Shown: one piece after another, positions 1 through 8,847 of the stretch
Layout: each line of letters begins with the position of its first letter
Position numbering within the stretch: the first letter of the stretch is position 1
NCBI RefSeq assembly: GCF_020733635.1
Contig: NZ_JAJFZL010000001.1
Span: 2,542,001-2,606,000, forward strand
Direction of reading: 5' to 3'
From: Nocardia spumae
Lineage (GTDB): Bacteria; Actinomycetota; Actinomycetes; Mycobacteriales; Mycobacteriaceae
Length of the DNA: 64,000 bases
Notes under the pieces: model-generated
What the model saw: only the letters and a program-made list of their open reading frames with translations
Database searches by the model: none
Told to the model about the DNA's origin: nothing
Made by a program: the position numbers and the translations under genes

Positions 1-1
1 T

Positions 2-559
<558 letters not shown>

Positions 560-596
560 GCGAGCGCGCGGGGGCGAGCGCCGGCGAGGTGCGGTC

Positions 597-1091
597 GTGA
601 GCGGCTCCGAGCGCGACAGCGGGCGGCAGGTCGTCCGCATCGTCGGGTTCATCGTCTTCCTGGTCGTCGCCCTGGCCTTCTACTTCCTGCTGCTGGGCCG
701 GATCTCGATCGACCTGATGGGCTCCGGGAATCCGGCCGCGATCGCCATGGGGGTCGGCGTCCTGATCCTGCCGATCCTCGGTGTCTGGGTGGTGGCGACC
801 AGTATTCGCGCCGCCCTCGCCCACCAGCATCTGGCCCGCCGCATCCACGACGAGGGCCTCGAACTCGACACCTCCGATCTGCCGCACCGACCTTCCGGCC
901 GGCTGGAGAAGTCCGCCGCCGACGAACTGTTCGAGCGGGTCAAGAAGGAATACGAAGCCGACCCGGACAACTGGCGCACCAATTACCGGGCTGCCCGCGC
1001 CTACGACTACGCCGGCGATCGCGGCCGGGCGCGCGAGACCATGCGGCGCGCGGTGGCGCTGGAGCGCGCCGAACGCGACGCGCGATCCTGA
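597..1091 (+). CDS. conserved small membrane protein downstream of dapB (Rv2772c-like)
   Basis: A protein of 164 residues with two predicted membrane helices (about residues 13-34 and 47-68), followed by a charged, helical cytoplasmic tail rich in Arg, Glu and Ala. The GTG at 597 is chosen because the open frame upstream overlaps dapB and has no family-like content. The position directly after dapB matches the conserved transmembrane protein that follows dapB in mycobacteria. The tail segment WRTNYRAARAYDYAGDRGRA resembles a single TPR-like helical pair. No enzymatic motif is visible and the function is unknown. Confidence 0.8.
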   Translation: MSGSERDSGRQVVRIVGFIVFLVVALAFYFLLLGRISIDLMGSGNPAAIAMGVGVLILPILGVWVVATSIRAALAHQHLARRIHDEGLELDTSDLPHRPSGRLEKSAADELFERVKKEYEADPDNWRTNYRAARAYDYAGDRGRARETMRRAVALERAERDARS

Positions 1092-1112
1092 ACAACGGAC
1101 GGATCCGGCCGG

Positions 1113-2063
1113 TCAGGGGAACTCGAGCACGATGCGCCCTCGCACACCTCCGGCCTCGAGGACTTCATGGGCACGTGCCGCCTGTTCGGCCGGCACGGTG
1201 CGGGCCACCCGGAGGGTGAGCGCGCCCTCGGACGCCAGGCGGCTCAGCTCACCGAGCGCGTGCGGATCGTCGAGGTGGTCGGCGACCATCACGAGGTGGA
1301 CCGAGATATCACGCTCCGGCGTGACGCCGCCGCCCAGGGCCGCGGGCCGCAGGATGACGAACGACCCGCCGTCACGGACGGCCGGGAGCACCGCTTGGCC
1401 CTGCAGTGCGGTGTCGATCAGCGCGTCGACACCGTCGGGGACGTGTGCGCGGATGTGCCGGGCGAGGTCGTCGCCGCGGGGGAGCACGATATCGGCGCCG
1501 AAGTCGCGGACCATCTGCTCATCGGACGGTTTCGCATCGGCGATGACGGTGTAGCCACGCGTTTTCGCCAACTCGATCACGTAACCGCCGACCGCGCCGG
1601 CCGCACCCGTCACCGCGATCGTCCGGCCGGATCGCGGCCCGAGCGCGTCCAGGGCGAACCAGGCGGTGAGGCCGTTCATCGGAAGTGTTGCGGCGGAGGC
1701 GAAGTCGCTGCCCTCCGGCATGCGAGCCACCTGGCCCGCAGGCACCACGATCTTGTCGGCGTAGGCCCCGCCCCCGGCGAGCACCGGCAGTGTGACCGCG
1801 ACGACCCGGTCTCCGCTGCGCCAGCCCGTCGCGGGATCCGCCTCGTCGACGATTCCCGCGGCATCCCATCCGGGCACATAGGGCGGCGCCACCGCTCGGT
1901 AGCGGTCGTGTGCCATGCCCGACCGCGTCACGGTGTCGGACGGGTTCACCGCCGCGGCCACGACCTTGATCCGCACGTCACCCGCCCCCGCATGCGGTTC
2001 GGGCACATCGACCGGCCGCAGCACCTGCGGACCGCCGGGTTCGTCGAATCCGATCGCCAGCAT
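1113..2063 (-). CDS. zinc-independent NAD(P)H:quinone oxidoreductase / MDR alcohol dehydrogenase family
   Basis: A medium-chain dehydrogenase/reductase of 316 residues. The N-terminal GroES-like domain (about 1-120) contains the family motif AAVNPSDTV and GWDAAGIVDE. It is followed by a Rossmann domain with the nucleotide-binding loop VTGAAGAVGGYVIELAK. The catalytic-zinc cysteines and histidines of true alcohol dehydrogenases are absent, so quinone oxidoreductase-type chemistry with NADPH is the likely activity. The ATG at 2063 is preceded by a GGGAG ribosome-binding site; the longer open frame upstream is not conserved-looking. It is transcribed toward the dapB cluster. The substrate cannot be told. 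Confidence 0.88.
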   Translation of the reverse strand: MLAIGFDEPGGPQVLRPVDVPEPHAGAGDVRIKVVAAAVNPSDTVTRSGMAHDRYRAVAPPYVPGWDAAGIVDEADPATGWRSGDRVVAVTLPVLAGGGAYADKIVVPAGQVARMPEGSDFASAATLPMNGLTAWFALDALGPRSGRTIAVTGAAGAVGGYVIELAKTRGYTVIADAKPSDEQMVRDFGADIVLPRGDDLARHIRAHVPDGVDALIDTALQGQAVLPAVRDGGSFVILRPAALGGGVTPERDISVHLVMVADHLDDPHALGELSRLASEGALTLRVARTVPAEQAARAHEVLEAGGVRGRIVLEFP

Positions 2064-2107
2064 CACATCTCCCGAGTTCGTGGTGTCATGTCCGTCCGGG
2101 CAACCGT

Positions 2108-2119
2108 CACCGATCGGTG
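2108..2119. promoter_or_regulatory. perfect 12-bp palindrome upstream of the oxidoreductase gene
   Basis: CACCGATCGGTG is a perfect inverted repeat about 45 bases upstream of the oxidoreductase start at 2063, inside the 295-base divergent gap to the P450 gene at 2359. A dimeric repressor site is plausible, but no regulator gene adjoins it. I see no gene in the rest of this gap. Confidence 0.3.
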
Positions 2120-2358
2120 TTTTGTTCCTGCCGACCGGTGAGACAGCTCCGGCATCGCGTGAGTGCCCGGGCCCGCGACCGAACCGTCTCCCCGCCCTGT
2201 CAGCTACCCGCACGCAACAAACTACCGTGCCGTCGGTTTTCTCAATTATGTTGAACTGCAACGACTTCCGCTAGGGTGTCGGCCGTGCCCACACAACGAA
2301 CGGCAGGCAATCTCGCAGGACATCGAACAGGACACGCCACAACACACGCGGTGGCCGC

Positions 2359-3612
2359 ATGGTGAACGACGCGGACGCGGTGCCGACGACCGGATGCCCG
2401 GTCGCGTACGGATCGCCCCAGAGCTCCGCCCGACCACAGATCCGGCTGGATTCCACGGAGTTCGCGGCGGATCCGCACGGCGCCTACGAATCCATGCGCG
2501 ACCGCGGGCCGCTGGTGTCGATCGAACTGGCGCCCGGTGTCCCGGCCACGCTGGTGATCGGATACCAAGCGGCGCTGCAGATTCTCAACGACGAGGCCCG
2601 CTTTCCCGCCGATCCACGTCGCTGGGAGAAGAACGCTCCGCCGGACTGCCCGGTGATCCCGATGCTGGGCTACCGCCAGAACGCGCTCCGCACCGCGGGC
2701 GCGGAGCACGCCCGTTACCGCCGCACGATCACCGACGCGCTGGAGACGGTGAACCTGCACCAGGTGCACGGTGCGGTCGCGCGTGCCGCCGATTCGCTCG
2801 TCAACTCGTTCTGTGAGAGCGGCGCCGCCGATCTTCGGATGGATTACGCCTTTCCGCTGACCTTCCGGGTGCTCAGCGAGCTGATGGGCTTCCCCGCGGA
2901 CGCCGCGTCCGCGGCCTATCAGGGAATGGCCGCCATGCTGGACGGGGTCGGCGCCGAAGAAGGACAGCAGCGGTTCATCGAAGCCCTGCTCGGGGTGGTC
3001 GAGCAGAAGCGAGAACGCCCGGGCGACGACCTCACCTCGCGCCTGCTGGCGCACCCGGACGGGCTCGATCCCATGGAAATGGTGAATCAGGCGGCGTTGT
3101 TGTTCTCGGCGGGCACGGAGCCGACCTGCAATCTGATCCTGAATACGCTGCTGCTGTTGATGGCCGACGAAGAGTACGGCGGTGATGTGCTCAGTGGCGC
3201 GATGGACACCCGCGACGCCATCGACGAGGTGCTGTTCGCGGATCCGCCACTGGCCAATTTCTGCATGACATATCCGAGACAACCGCAACTCGTCGGCGAT
3301 GTGTGGTTACCGGCCGATCAGCCGGTGGTCGTGAGCCTGGCCGCCTGCAATACCGACCCGCACATCGTGGGCGGCGACCGCAAGGGAAACCGGTCTCACC
3401 TGGCGTGGGGAGTGGGCCCCCACTCGTGCCCGGCGCAGCCGCTCGCGCAGACGATCGCGCGCCAGGCCATCGACCTGCTGCTCGACGCACTTCCCGATAT
3501 TCGTCCGGAAGTTCCTGCGCAGCAACTAAGTTGGAGGACCGGGCAGTTTCACCGCGCCTTGGCAGCACTGCCGGTGGTGTTTCCCGCGTGCCCGCAGATG
3601 CGTCTCACCTGA
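2359..3612 (+). CDS. cytochrome P450, CYP157-like, lacking the ExxR arginine
   Basis: A P450-fold protein of 417 residues. The I-helix motif is FSAGTEPT, and the haem loop reads WGVGPHSCPAQ with the cysteine thiolate at Cys357. The normally invariant ExxR pair in the K-helix is E290-V-L-F293 (context DEVLFADPPL), so the arginine is replaced by phenylalanine. This loss is known in the Streptomyces CYP157 family, whose genes sit next to a CYP154 gene. The same arrangement occurs here, with a conventional P450 starting 10 bases downstream, so the two are probably co-transcribed. No ferredoxin, conservon kinase-like or GTPase gene is adjacent. The substrate is unknown. Confidence 0.9.
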   Translation: MVNDADAVPTTGCPVAYGSPQSSARPQIRLDSTEFAADPHGAYESMRDRGPLVSIELAPGVPATLVIGYQAALQILNDEARFPADPRRWEKNAPPDCPVIPMLGYRQNALRTAGAEHARYRRTITDALETVNLHQVHGAVARAADSLVNSFCESGAADLRMDYAFPLTFRVLSELMGFPADAASAAYQGMAAMLDGVGAEEGQQRFIEALLGVVEQKRERPGDDLTSRLLAHPDGLDPMEMVNQAALLFSAGTEPTCNLILNTLLLLMADEEYGGDVLSGAMDTRDAIDEVLFADPPLANFCMTYPRQPQLVGDVWLPADQPVVVSLAACNTDPHIVGGDRKGNRSHLAWGVGPHSCPAQPLAQTIARQAIDLLLDALPDIRPEVPAQQLSWRTGQFHRALAALPVVFPACPQMRLT

Positions 3613-3622
3613 TGGAGCTCCG

Positions 3623-4876
3623 ATGACAGATACGCAGCCGCTGGTGCTGGATCCCAGTGCCACCGACATCCAGGGCGAGCTGGCTCGCATCCGGTCTCGG
3701 GGGCCGGTCACCGAGGTGGTGCTTCCCGGCGGCGTACCGGCCTGGTCGGTCACCGACCTCGATGTGCTCAGGCAACTGCTCACCGATCCGCGCGTCTCCA
3801 AGGACGCACACCGGCATTGGCCGCAGCTCATCGACGGCGAGATCGGCCAGGACTGGGTGATGTTTCCCTGGGTGGCGGCGAGAAATATGCTCACCACCTA
3901 CGGCGACCAGCATCAGCGGCTGCGCACACTCGTGGCGCCGGCGTTCACCAACAAGCGCACCCAGGCGCTTCGGCCCCGGATCGAAGCGTTCGTCGCCGAG
4001 TTGCTCGACGGGATATCCGCTGTGCCGGACGGTGAAATCATCGATTTGCGTGCCGCTTTCGCCACCGCCCTGCCCATCCGGGTGATCGGCGAACTGATGG
4101 GCGTCCCCGCCGGGATGGATGAACAGCTGCGCGTCCACGCGGACGGAATCCTCGACACCAGCCTGGATCCCGCCGCGGTCGGAGCGCATTTCGGGGCGCT
4201 GTTCGTCCTCATGGAGGAACTGATGCGGCATAAGCGCGACAACCCCGGCGACGACCTCACCACCGTGCTGATGAACGCCCACGGCGACGCCGACGGATCA
4301 CGGCTCGACGAACAGGAGTTGCGGGACACGCTGCTGCTGATCATCACGGCCGGCCACGAAACCACCGCGAATCTGCTGGATCACAGCATCATCGGTCTGC
4401 TCACCCATCCGGAACAACGGAAAGCGGCCCTCGCGGAACAGACGCCGTGGGCCGAGGTGGTCGAGGAAGGTCTGCGATGGAATGCGCCGCTGGCGCATAT
4501 GCCGCTGCGTTTCGCGGTGGAAGACATCGACATCGCCGGTAGTTCCGATTTTCCCGGTGTGCGCATCAACCGCGGTGACGTGATCATCGCATCCCTGGCC
4601 GGCGCGGGCCGGGACCGAAAGGTGCACGGCGACACCGCCGATGCGTTCGACGCGGGTCGGCGGTCGAAGCAGCATCTCGCGTTCGGATACGGAGTGCACC
4701 ATTGTCTCGGCGCGCCCCTGGCCCGGCTCGAGGCGGCGATAGCGCTGCCGGCTCTGTTCGGCCGGTTTCCCGAGCTGGAACTCGCGATCGATCCGGCCGA
4801 GCTGAGGCCGATTCCGAGCATCGTGACCAACGGGCATCGCGACATCCCGGTTCATCGGACAGCGCGGGACTCCTGA
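3623..4876 (+). CDS. cytochrome P450, CYP154-like
   Basis: A bacterial class I P450 of 417 residues, a normal length. The diagnostic elements are intact: the I-helix oxygen-binding motif ITAGHETTAN, the ExxR pair E282/R285 in EEGLRW, and the haem loop FGYGVHHCLGAPLAR with Cys361. It would hydroxylate or otherwise oxidise a small hydrophobic substrate using an external ferredoxin and reductase encoded elsewhere. Start and spacing (10 bases after the preceding P450 stop) indicate a two-gene operon with that ExxR-less partner. Family placement near CYP154 rests on motif style and pairing, not on an alignment. Confidence 0.92.
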   Translation: MTDTQPLVLDPSATDIQGELARIRSRGPVTEVVLPGGVPAWSVTDLDVLRQLLTDPRVSKDAHRHWPQLIDGEIGQDWVMFPWVAARNMLTTYGDQHQRLRTLVAPAFTNKRTQALRPRIEAFVAELLDGISAVPDGEIIDLRAAFATALPIRVIGELMGVPAGMDEQLRVHADGILDTSLDPAAVGAHFGALFVLMEELMRHKRDNPGDDLTTVLMNAHGDADGSRLDEQELRDTLLLIITAGHETTANLLDHSIIGLLTHPEQRKAALAEQTPWAEVVEEGLRWNAPLAHMPLRFAVEDIDIAGSSDFPGVRINRGDVIIASLAGAGRDRKVHGDTADAFDAGRRSKQHLAFGYGVHHCLGAPLARLEAAIALPALFGRFPELELAIDPAELRPIPSIVTNGHRDIPVHRTARDS

Positions 4877-4901
4877 GCCGCGGTTCGTCGCTCGCCGCTG
4901 G

Positions 4902-5227
4902 TCAGGAGAGGGGCGGTACCGCCGCCGATCCGGCCAGTAGTGCTGCCTCGGGGATGGCGTAGGGGATCCCTGCCGGGCTCGTGCGGATCAGTTCGGTGTA
5001 GGGCAGGGTTATTCCGCTGTCGCGGCGGCAGATCCACTGGTCGCCGTCATGCGGTTCGCGAAAGACGTCGAGGTGGTATCGGCCGGTGGCGGGGTCGCGC
5101 AGACGCACCAGTGCGCCGCCACCGCGGCGAGCTTCTCGGCGACACGTTCCGGTGTCCACGGTTCCCATCGGCGATCGCACTCTCGCTGATCGATGGGGCG
5201 GCCGCCCGCCGGAAGTTCGGTGCCCAT
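4902..5227 (-). pseudogene. remnant of a nucleotidyltransferase-like (aminoglycoside adenylyltransferase-type) gene
   Basis: Two pieces of one protein family lie in different minus-strand frames. From the ATG at 5227 the N-terminal piece reads RWEPWTPERVAEKLAAVAAHW, typical of the start of these proteins. At about 5100 similarity switches to the next frame, with RDPATGRYHLDVFREPHDGD and ITLPYTELIRTSPAGIPYAI, which is the middle of the family. Roughly 60 residues carrying the expected nucleotidyltransferase motif are missing at the junction. The frame then stops at 4902, before the usual C-terminal part. An internal deletion with frameshift plus C-terminal loss explains this. Any product would be non-functional. 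Confidence 0.65.
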
Positions 5228-5308
5228 GCGAGCCGAGCCAACCGCCGCGGCGCGACCCGGATCGCCGGATTCGCGGCCCGGCCGGCTGCCGGGCCTAGGC
5301 TCGTCGGT

Positions 5309-5761
5309 GTGCCGACCTTGCTGATCATCCATCACACGCCGTCCCCATTCCTGCAGGACATGTTCGAGGCGGTGGTAGCCGGTGCCACCGACCCCGAGAT
5401 CGAGGATGTCGAGGTGGTGCGGCGGGCGGCGTTGCAGGTCACCGCGAGTGATGTGCTCGCGGCCGACGGGTACATCCTGGGAACGCCGGCGAATCTCGGG
5501 TACATGTCCGGGGCACTCAAACATGCCTTCGACACCTTCTACTACCCCTGCCTGGACAGCACCCAGGGACGCCCGTTCGGCGTCTACATCCACGGCAATC
5601 AGGGCACCGAAGGCGCCGAACGCAGTATCACCACGGTCACGACCGGAATGGGCTGGCTGCGGGCCGCCGCGCCGGTGATCGTCACCGGTACGCCCGCCAA
5701 GGACGATCGGGAACGCTGCTGGGAACTGGGCGCCACGGTCGCCGCCGGGTTGATGGGCTGA
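5309..5761 (+). CDS. flavodoxin-family NAD(P)H-dependent FMN oxidoreductase-like protein
   Basis: A flavodoxin-fold protein of 150 residues. The N-terminal strand is followed by HHTPSPFLQDM at the phosphate-binding position. The middle carries the strongly conserved loop GTPANLGYMSGALKHAFDTF, typical of NADPH-dependent FMN reductase relatives. The GTG at 5309 is chosen because the first strand LLIIHH begins right after it; the longer open frame upstream overlaps the decayed nucleotidyltransferase remnant. It stands alone, with a response-regulator gene 144 bases downstream. The electron acceptor is unknown. Confidence 0.82.
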   Translation: MPTLLIIHHTPSPFLQDMFEAVVAGATDPEIEDVEVVRRAALQVTASDVLAADGYILGTPANLGYMSGALKHAFDTFYYPCLDSTQGRPFGVYIHGNQGTEGAERSITTVTTGMGWLRAAAPVIVTGTPAKDDRERCWELGATVAAGLMG

Positions 5762-5905
5762 ATCGGGCGAGCCGGTCACACCCCCCGATTTCTGGTGTCT
5801 GACACCGAGATCACCGATCCCGGCATACTCGACAGGAAGCCGCCGCGTTGTCGTGCGGGTCGGACGGGTGGCGAGGTGGACGGGCTCGGGAAAGGTGAGG
5901 TCCCT

Positions 5906-6562
5906 ATGGCGCCGGCGAGGCGGATCGGACTGGTCGAAGACCACGAATCGGTGGCGCTCGGCCTGGCCAGCATGCTGGCCGGTGAAAGCGATCTGGAATT
6001 GGTCGTGACCGCCGGGACGGTTCCCGAATTGCTGTCCGGGGCACCGCGATTGGATCTGGTGATCCTGGACCTGCGCTTGGCCGACGGCTCGGGCCCGCAG
6101 GACAATGTGCGGGCGCTACGCGACCGCGGACTCGAGGTGCTGGTGTTCACCGGCGCCGACAATCCCTTCCTGGTGCGCTCGGCGGCCCGGGCGGGAGTGC
6201 TCGGTGTGGTGCGCAAATCCGAGGATGTGCGCACGGTTGTCGCGGCGGTGCGCGCGGCGGCGAGCGGGGAGCAGGTGGTGACCACCGATTGGGCGGCGGC
6301 GATCGACGGGGATCCGCAGTTGCCCGATGTCGGTTTGAGCCCGCGTCAGGAGGAAGTGCTGACCCTGTACGCGTCGGGGGAGAAGGCCTCGCGGGTGGCA
6401 CGGTTGACGGGATTGTCCGAGCAGACCGTCAACGATTATCTGGGCCGGATCCGCCAGAAGTACGCCGATGCCGGGCGGCCGGCCCCCACCAAGACCGATC
6501 TGTACAAGCGTGCGGTGGAGGACGGGTGGCTACCGGTTCCCGAGCGCAACGACAATCCGTGA
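5906..6562 (+). CDS. LuxR/NarL-type response regulator
   Basis: A two-domain regulator of 218 residues. The receiver domain (about 1-115) has the acidic pair in LVEDHE, the phosphoacceptor Asp55 in VILDLRL and the conserved Lys in VVRKSE. A C-terminal LuxR-type DNA-binding domain (about 145-210) reads LSPRQEEVLTLYASGEKA followed by LSEQTVNDYLGRIR. The ATG at 5906 follows an AAAGGTGAGG ribosome-binding site, preferred over the GTG at 5795. Its stop overlaps the start of the histidine kinase gene (GTGA), so the pair is translationally coupled and the kinase is its probable partner. The signal is unknown. Confidence 0.92.
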   Translation: MAPARRIGLVEDHESVALGLASMLAGESDLELVVTAGTVPELLSGAPRLDLVILDLRLADGSGPQDNVRALRDRGLEVLVFTGADNPFLVRSAARAGVLGVVRKSEDVRTVVAAVRAAASGEQVVTTDWAAAIDGDPQLPDVGLSPRQEEVLTLYASGEKASRVARLTGLSEQTVNDYLGRIRQKYADAGRPAPTKTDLYKRAVEDGWLPVPERNDNP

Positions 6563-7824
6563 TAGTGGTCATCGCGCCCGCGACACTCGCCCGCATCGCG
6601 GCCGCGGCCCGCATCCGGATGCCGCGGATCACCGTGCGACGCGATGCTCCGGCCATCGAACGGGTCGTGCGCAGAATCGGCCTCTCGATCGGGGTGGGCG
6701 GGGTGATCATGGGGCTGGCGGACCTCTCCGAGATCACCGAGGGGGCGCGTTTCGGTCCGGCCTGGTGGACCCCCGCGGCGGTCGGGCTCGCGTTCGGGCT
6801 GTTCCCGGTCCTGGCCGTGGTGTCGATCCGGTCGAGGCCGCGGGTGATCCGGCTGGTGTCCGGATGCGCGGCGGTGGCCTTCCTCGGCGCGGCCGCCGTG
6901 ATGATGGTGGCGCTGGAACCGCACAGCATCGTCGCCACGTCGGCATGGCTGTACCGGATGCTGCCCCTCGGGGTGCTCACCGCCGCCCTGGCCTGGCCGC
7001 TGCCGATGTCGGTCGGCTATCTGCTGGTCGGTTCGGCCGCGGTCGCCCTGGTGAACATCTATCTGGCCGAACCGTTCACGGCGGCATCGGCGCTGAGTGC
7101 GTTCGCGCGGGCGGTCGGCCTGTCGGCGCTGTTCCTGTGGTGCCTGGTCTCGGCGCTGGCGGCGGCGGCCCGGGTGGACCGGGAATCGGAGGCGGCCGGC
7201 CGCCAGGCCGCGGAAGCCGCCGGGGCCGCCGCGCGTGACAACGAGAGCGAGCGCTTCGCCGCGCTCATCCACGACGCGGTCCTGTCCACCCTGCTCGACG
7301 CCTCGCGCGACCGCGAACCCTCGGCGGCCCTGCGCCGCCAGGCCGAACGCACCCTCGAACAACTCGACGAGATCCGCGTCGAATCCCGTACTCCCGACGT
7401 CTTCGACGCCGCCGCGGCGGTGAATTTCCTGCGGGCCGCGGTCCACGAGGTCAATCCCGGTATCCGCTTCGCCACCCGGACCTGGCCGGGATTCGACGAT
7501 CTGCGGATGCCGACCGCGGCCGCGCGGACGGTGGCCGCGGCTCTGGCGGAAGCGGTGCGCAACAGTTTGCGCCACGCCGCGGTGCCCGGACGGCCGGTCG
7601 CGCGCACCGTGACCTGCACGATCAGCGCCGGGGGCATTCGGGCGGTATTCGTCGACGACGGTGCCGGATTCGATGTGCGGGCCGTCTCCGCGGACCGGCT
7701 CGGCATCTCGGTGAGCATTCTCGGCCGGATGCGCCAGCTCGCCGGCGGCGCCGGATTCGTCGAATCACAGCCCGGTGAGGGCACGACGGTGACGCTGGTC
7801 TGGGGTGGTGACGGTGAGTACTGA
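6559..7824 (+). CDS. membrane sensor histidine kinase of the response regulator
   Basis: A sensor kinase of 421 residues. The N-terminal half (about 35-210) holds six or so hydrophobic helices. It is followed by a short coiled linker and a HisKA_3-like helix with candidate phospho-histidine His238 in ALIHDAVLSTLL. The C-terminal HATPase domain has an N-box (LAEAVRNSLRHA), a G1-like box (VFVDDGAGFD) and a terminal glycine-rich segment (QPGEGTTVTLVW). It overlaps the response-regulator gene by four bases, and its end overlaps the next gene by about 20 bases, so three genes form one unit. No extracytoplasmic sensory domain is evident; a membrane-embedded or intracellular signal is likely. Confidence 0.88.
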   Translation: MIVVIAPATLARIAAAARIRMPRITVRRDAPAIERVVRRIGLSIGVGGVIMGLADLSEITEGARFGPAWWTPAAVGLAFGLFPVLAVVSIRSRPRVIRLVSGCAAVAFLGAAAVMMVALEPHSIVATSAWLYRMLPLGVLTAALAWPLPMSVGYLLVGSAAVALVNIYLAEPFTAASALSAFARAVGLSALFLWCLVSALAAAARVDRESEAAGRQAAEAAGAAARDNESERFAALIHDAVLSTLLDASRDREPSAALRRQAERTLEQLDEIRVESRTPDVFDAAAAVNFLRAAVHEVNPGIRFATRTWPGFDDLRMPTAAARTVAAALAEAVRNSLRHAAVPGRPVARTVTCTISAGGIRAVFVDDGAGFDVRAVSADRLGISVSILGRMRQLAGGAGFVESQPGEGTTVTLVWGGDGEY

Positions 7825-8845
7825 TCCGTGCCGCGAAACCGAATTCGGACTGCGTGAACTGCTGGGGTTGCGCGGTGGCGCGGCCTGGCTCTTTCTGGTG
7901 CTGCTCGAGGCGACCATCGTGTTGTACATGGTGCGCACGTTCGATGCCGCCGAACCGCTGCCGGCGTCGATCGCGCTGGTGGTGATGGTCGTGGCCGGTG
8001 CGCTGGTCCTGATGGCGCCGGGAGATCCGCTGCCGTGGACGGTCACCGGGCTCGTCGTAGTCGCCGGGCCGGTGGCGACGGCGCTGACCACGGTGGATCC
8101 GAGCAGGGCGCACACCCACCACACGGTGTGGACCACCTTCGCGACCTCCTATGTGCTGGCCGGGATGGTGCTGCGCGGGCGGATGGGCGCCGCCTGGCTG
8201 GGGGTGGCCGGGGTCGCCGTCGTGATCGGGATCGACGGTGCGCGTGCCTGGCTGAGCGCCGGCGTCATCGTCGCCGCGCTCGTACCACTGGGCACCGTCA
8301 TCGCGATATCGGTTTTCGCGCTGATCATGCGACCCACCCAGCGGTCGCTGCGGTTGCTGAGCGAGGAGGCGAGCGCGCGGGCCGCGGCCGAGGCGACGAT
8401 GGCGGCGGCGGACGGCGAGCGGACGCGCCAGCTGGCCCGGCTGGACCGGGTAGCGCGGCCGATGCTGGAACGGATCGCCGAGGGCGCGGTCCTGACCGCC
8501 GGCGAACGCGAGCAGTGCCGACTGCTCGAGGCGGAACTACGCGACGGACTGCGCGCGCCCCAGTTGGCGACCGACGAGCTCAGCGGTGCGGCCCGGGGGG
8601 CGCGGGCGCGCGGGGTGGAGGTCGTGCTCCTCGACGACGGCGGGTTCGCCGACGCGCCCCACTGGTTGCGCGAACGCGTGATCGATATCGCGGCAAGGGA
8701 ATTGGATGCCGCCAACGCGGGGTCGGTCACCGTACGCGTCCTGCCGCCGGGGCGGCGGACACTGGCCACGGTGCTGGCGCAGGCGCCCGATCGCGACCGC
8801 CGCACCGATATCGGCACCACCGGCACCGTCGCGGTGCTGGATTGA
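7805..8845 (+). CDS. kinase-like membrane protein with degenerate catalytic region (partner of the histidine kinase)
   Basis: A protein of 346 residues with about six N-terminal membrane helices, then a helical linker and a C-terminal region laid out like a histidine kinase. The sequence RLDRVARPMLERIAEG occupies the DHp position but has no histidine, and no N-, G1- or G2-box can be found in the tail. It is probably a non-catalytic relative of the upstream kinase. It starts inside the kinase gene (GTG at 7805, with alternative GTGs at 7808 and 7814), so co-expression is certain. A role as sensor or regulatory subunit is inference. Confidence 0.75.
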   Translation: MVTVSTDPCRETEFGLRELLGLRGGAAWLFLVLLEATIVLYMVRTFDAAEPLPASIALVVMVVAGALVLMAPGDPLPWTVTGLVVVAGPVATALTTVDPSRAHTHHTVWTTFATSYVLAGMVLRGRMGAAWLGVAGVAVVIGIDGARAWLSAGVIVAALVPLGTVIAISVFALIMRPTQRSLRLLSEEASARAAAEATMAAADGERTRQLARLDRVARPMLERIAEGAVLTAGEREQCRLLEAELRDGLRAPQLATDELSGAARGARARGVEVVLLDDGGFADAPHWLRERVIDIAARELDAANAGSVTVRVLPPGRRTLATVLAQAPDRDRRTDIGTTGTVAVLD

Positions 8846-8847
8846 GG

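Noticed and set aside
2242..3288. 348-residue open frame antisense to the first P450 gene
   Set aside because: No domain is visible and the + strand P450 has clear I-helix and haem motifs.
2359..4876. Complete conservon (cvn) operon
   Set aside because: Only the P450 pair is present; no kinase-like, roadblock, DUF742 or small GTPase gene is nearby.
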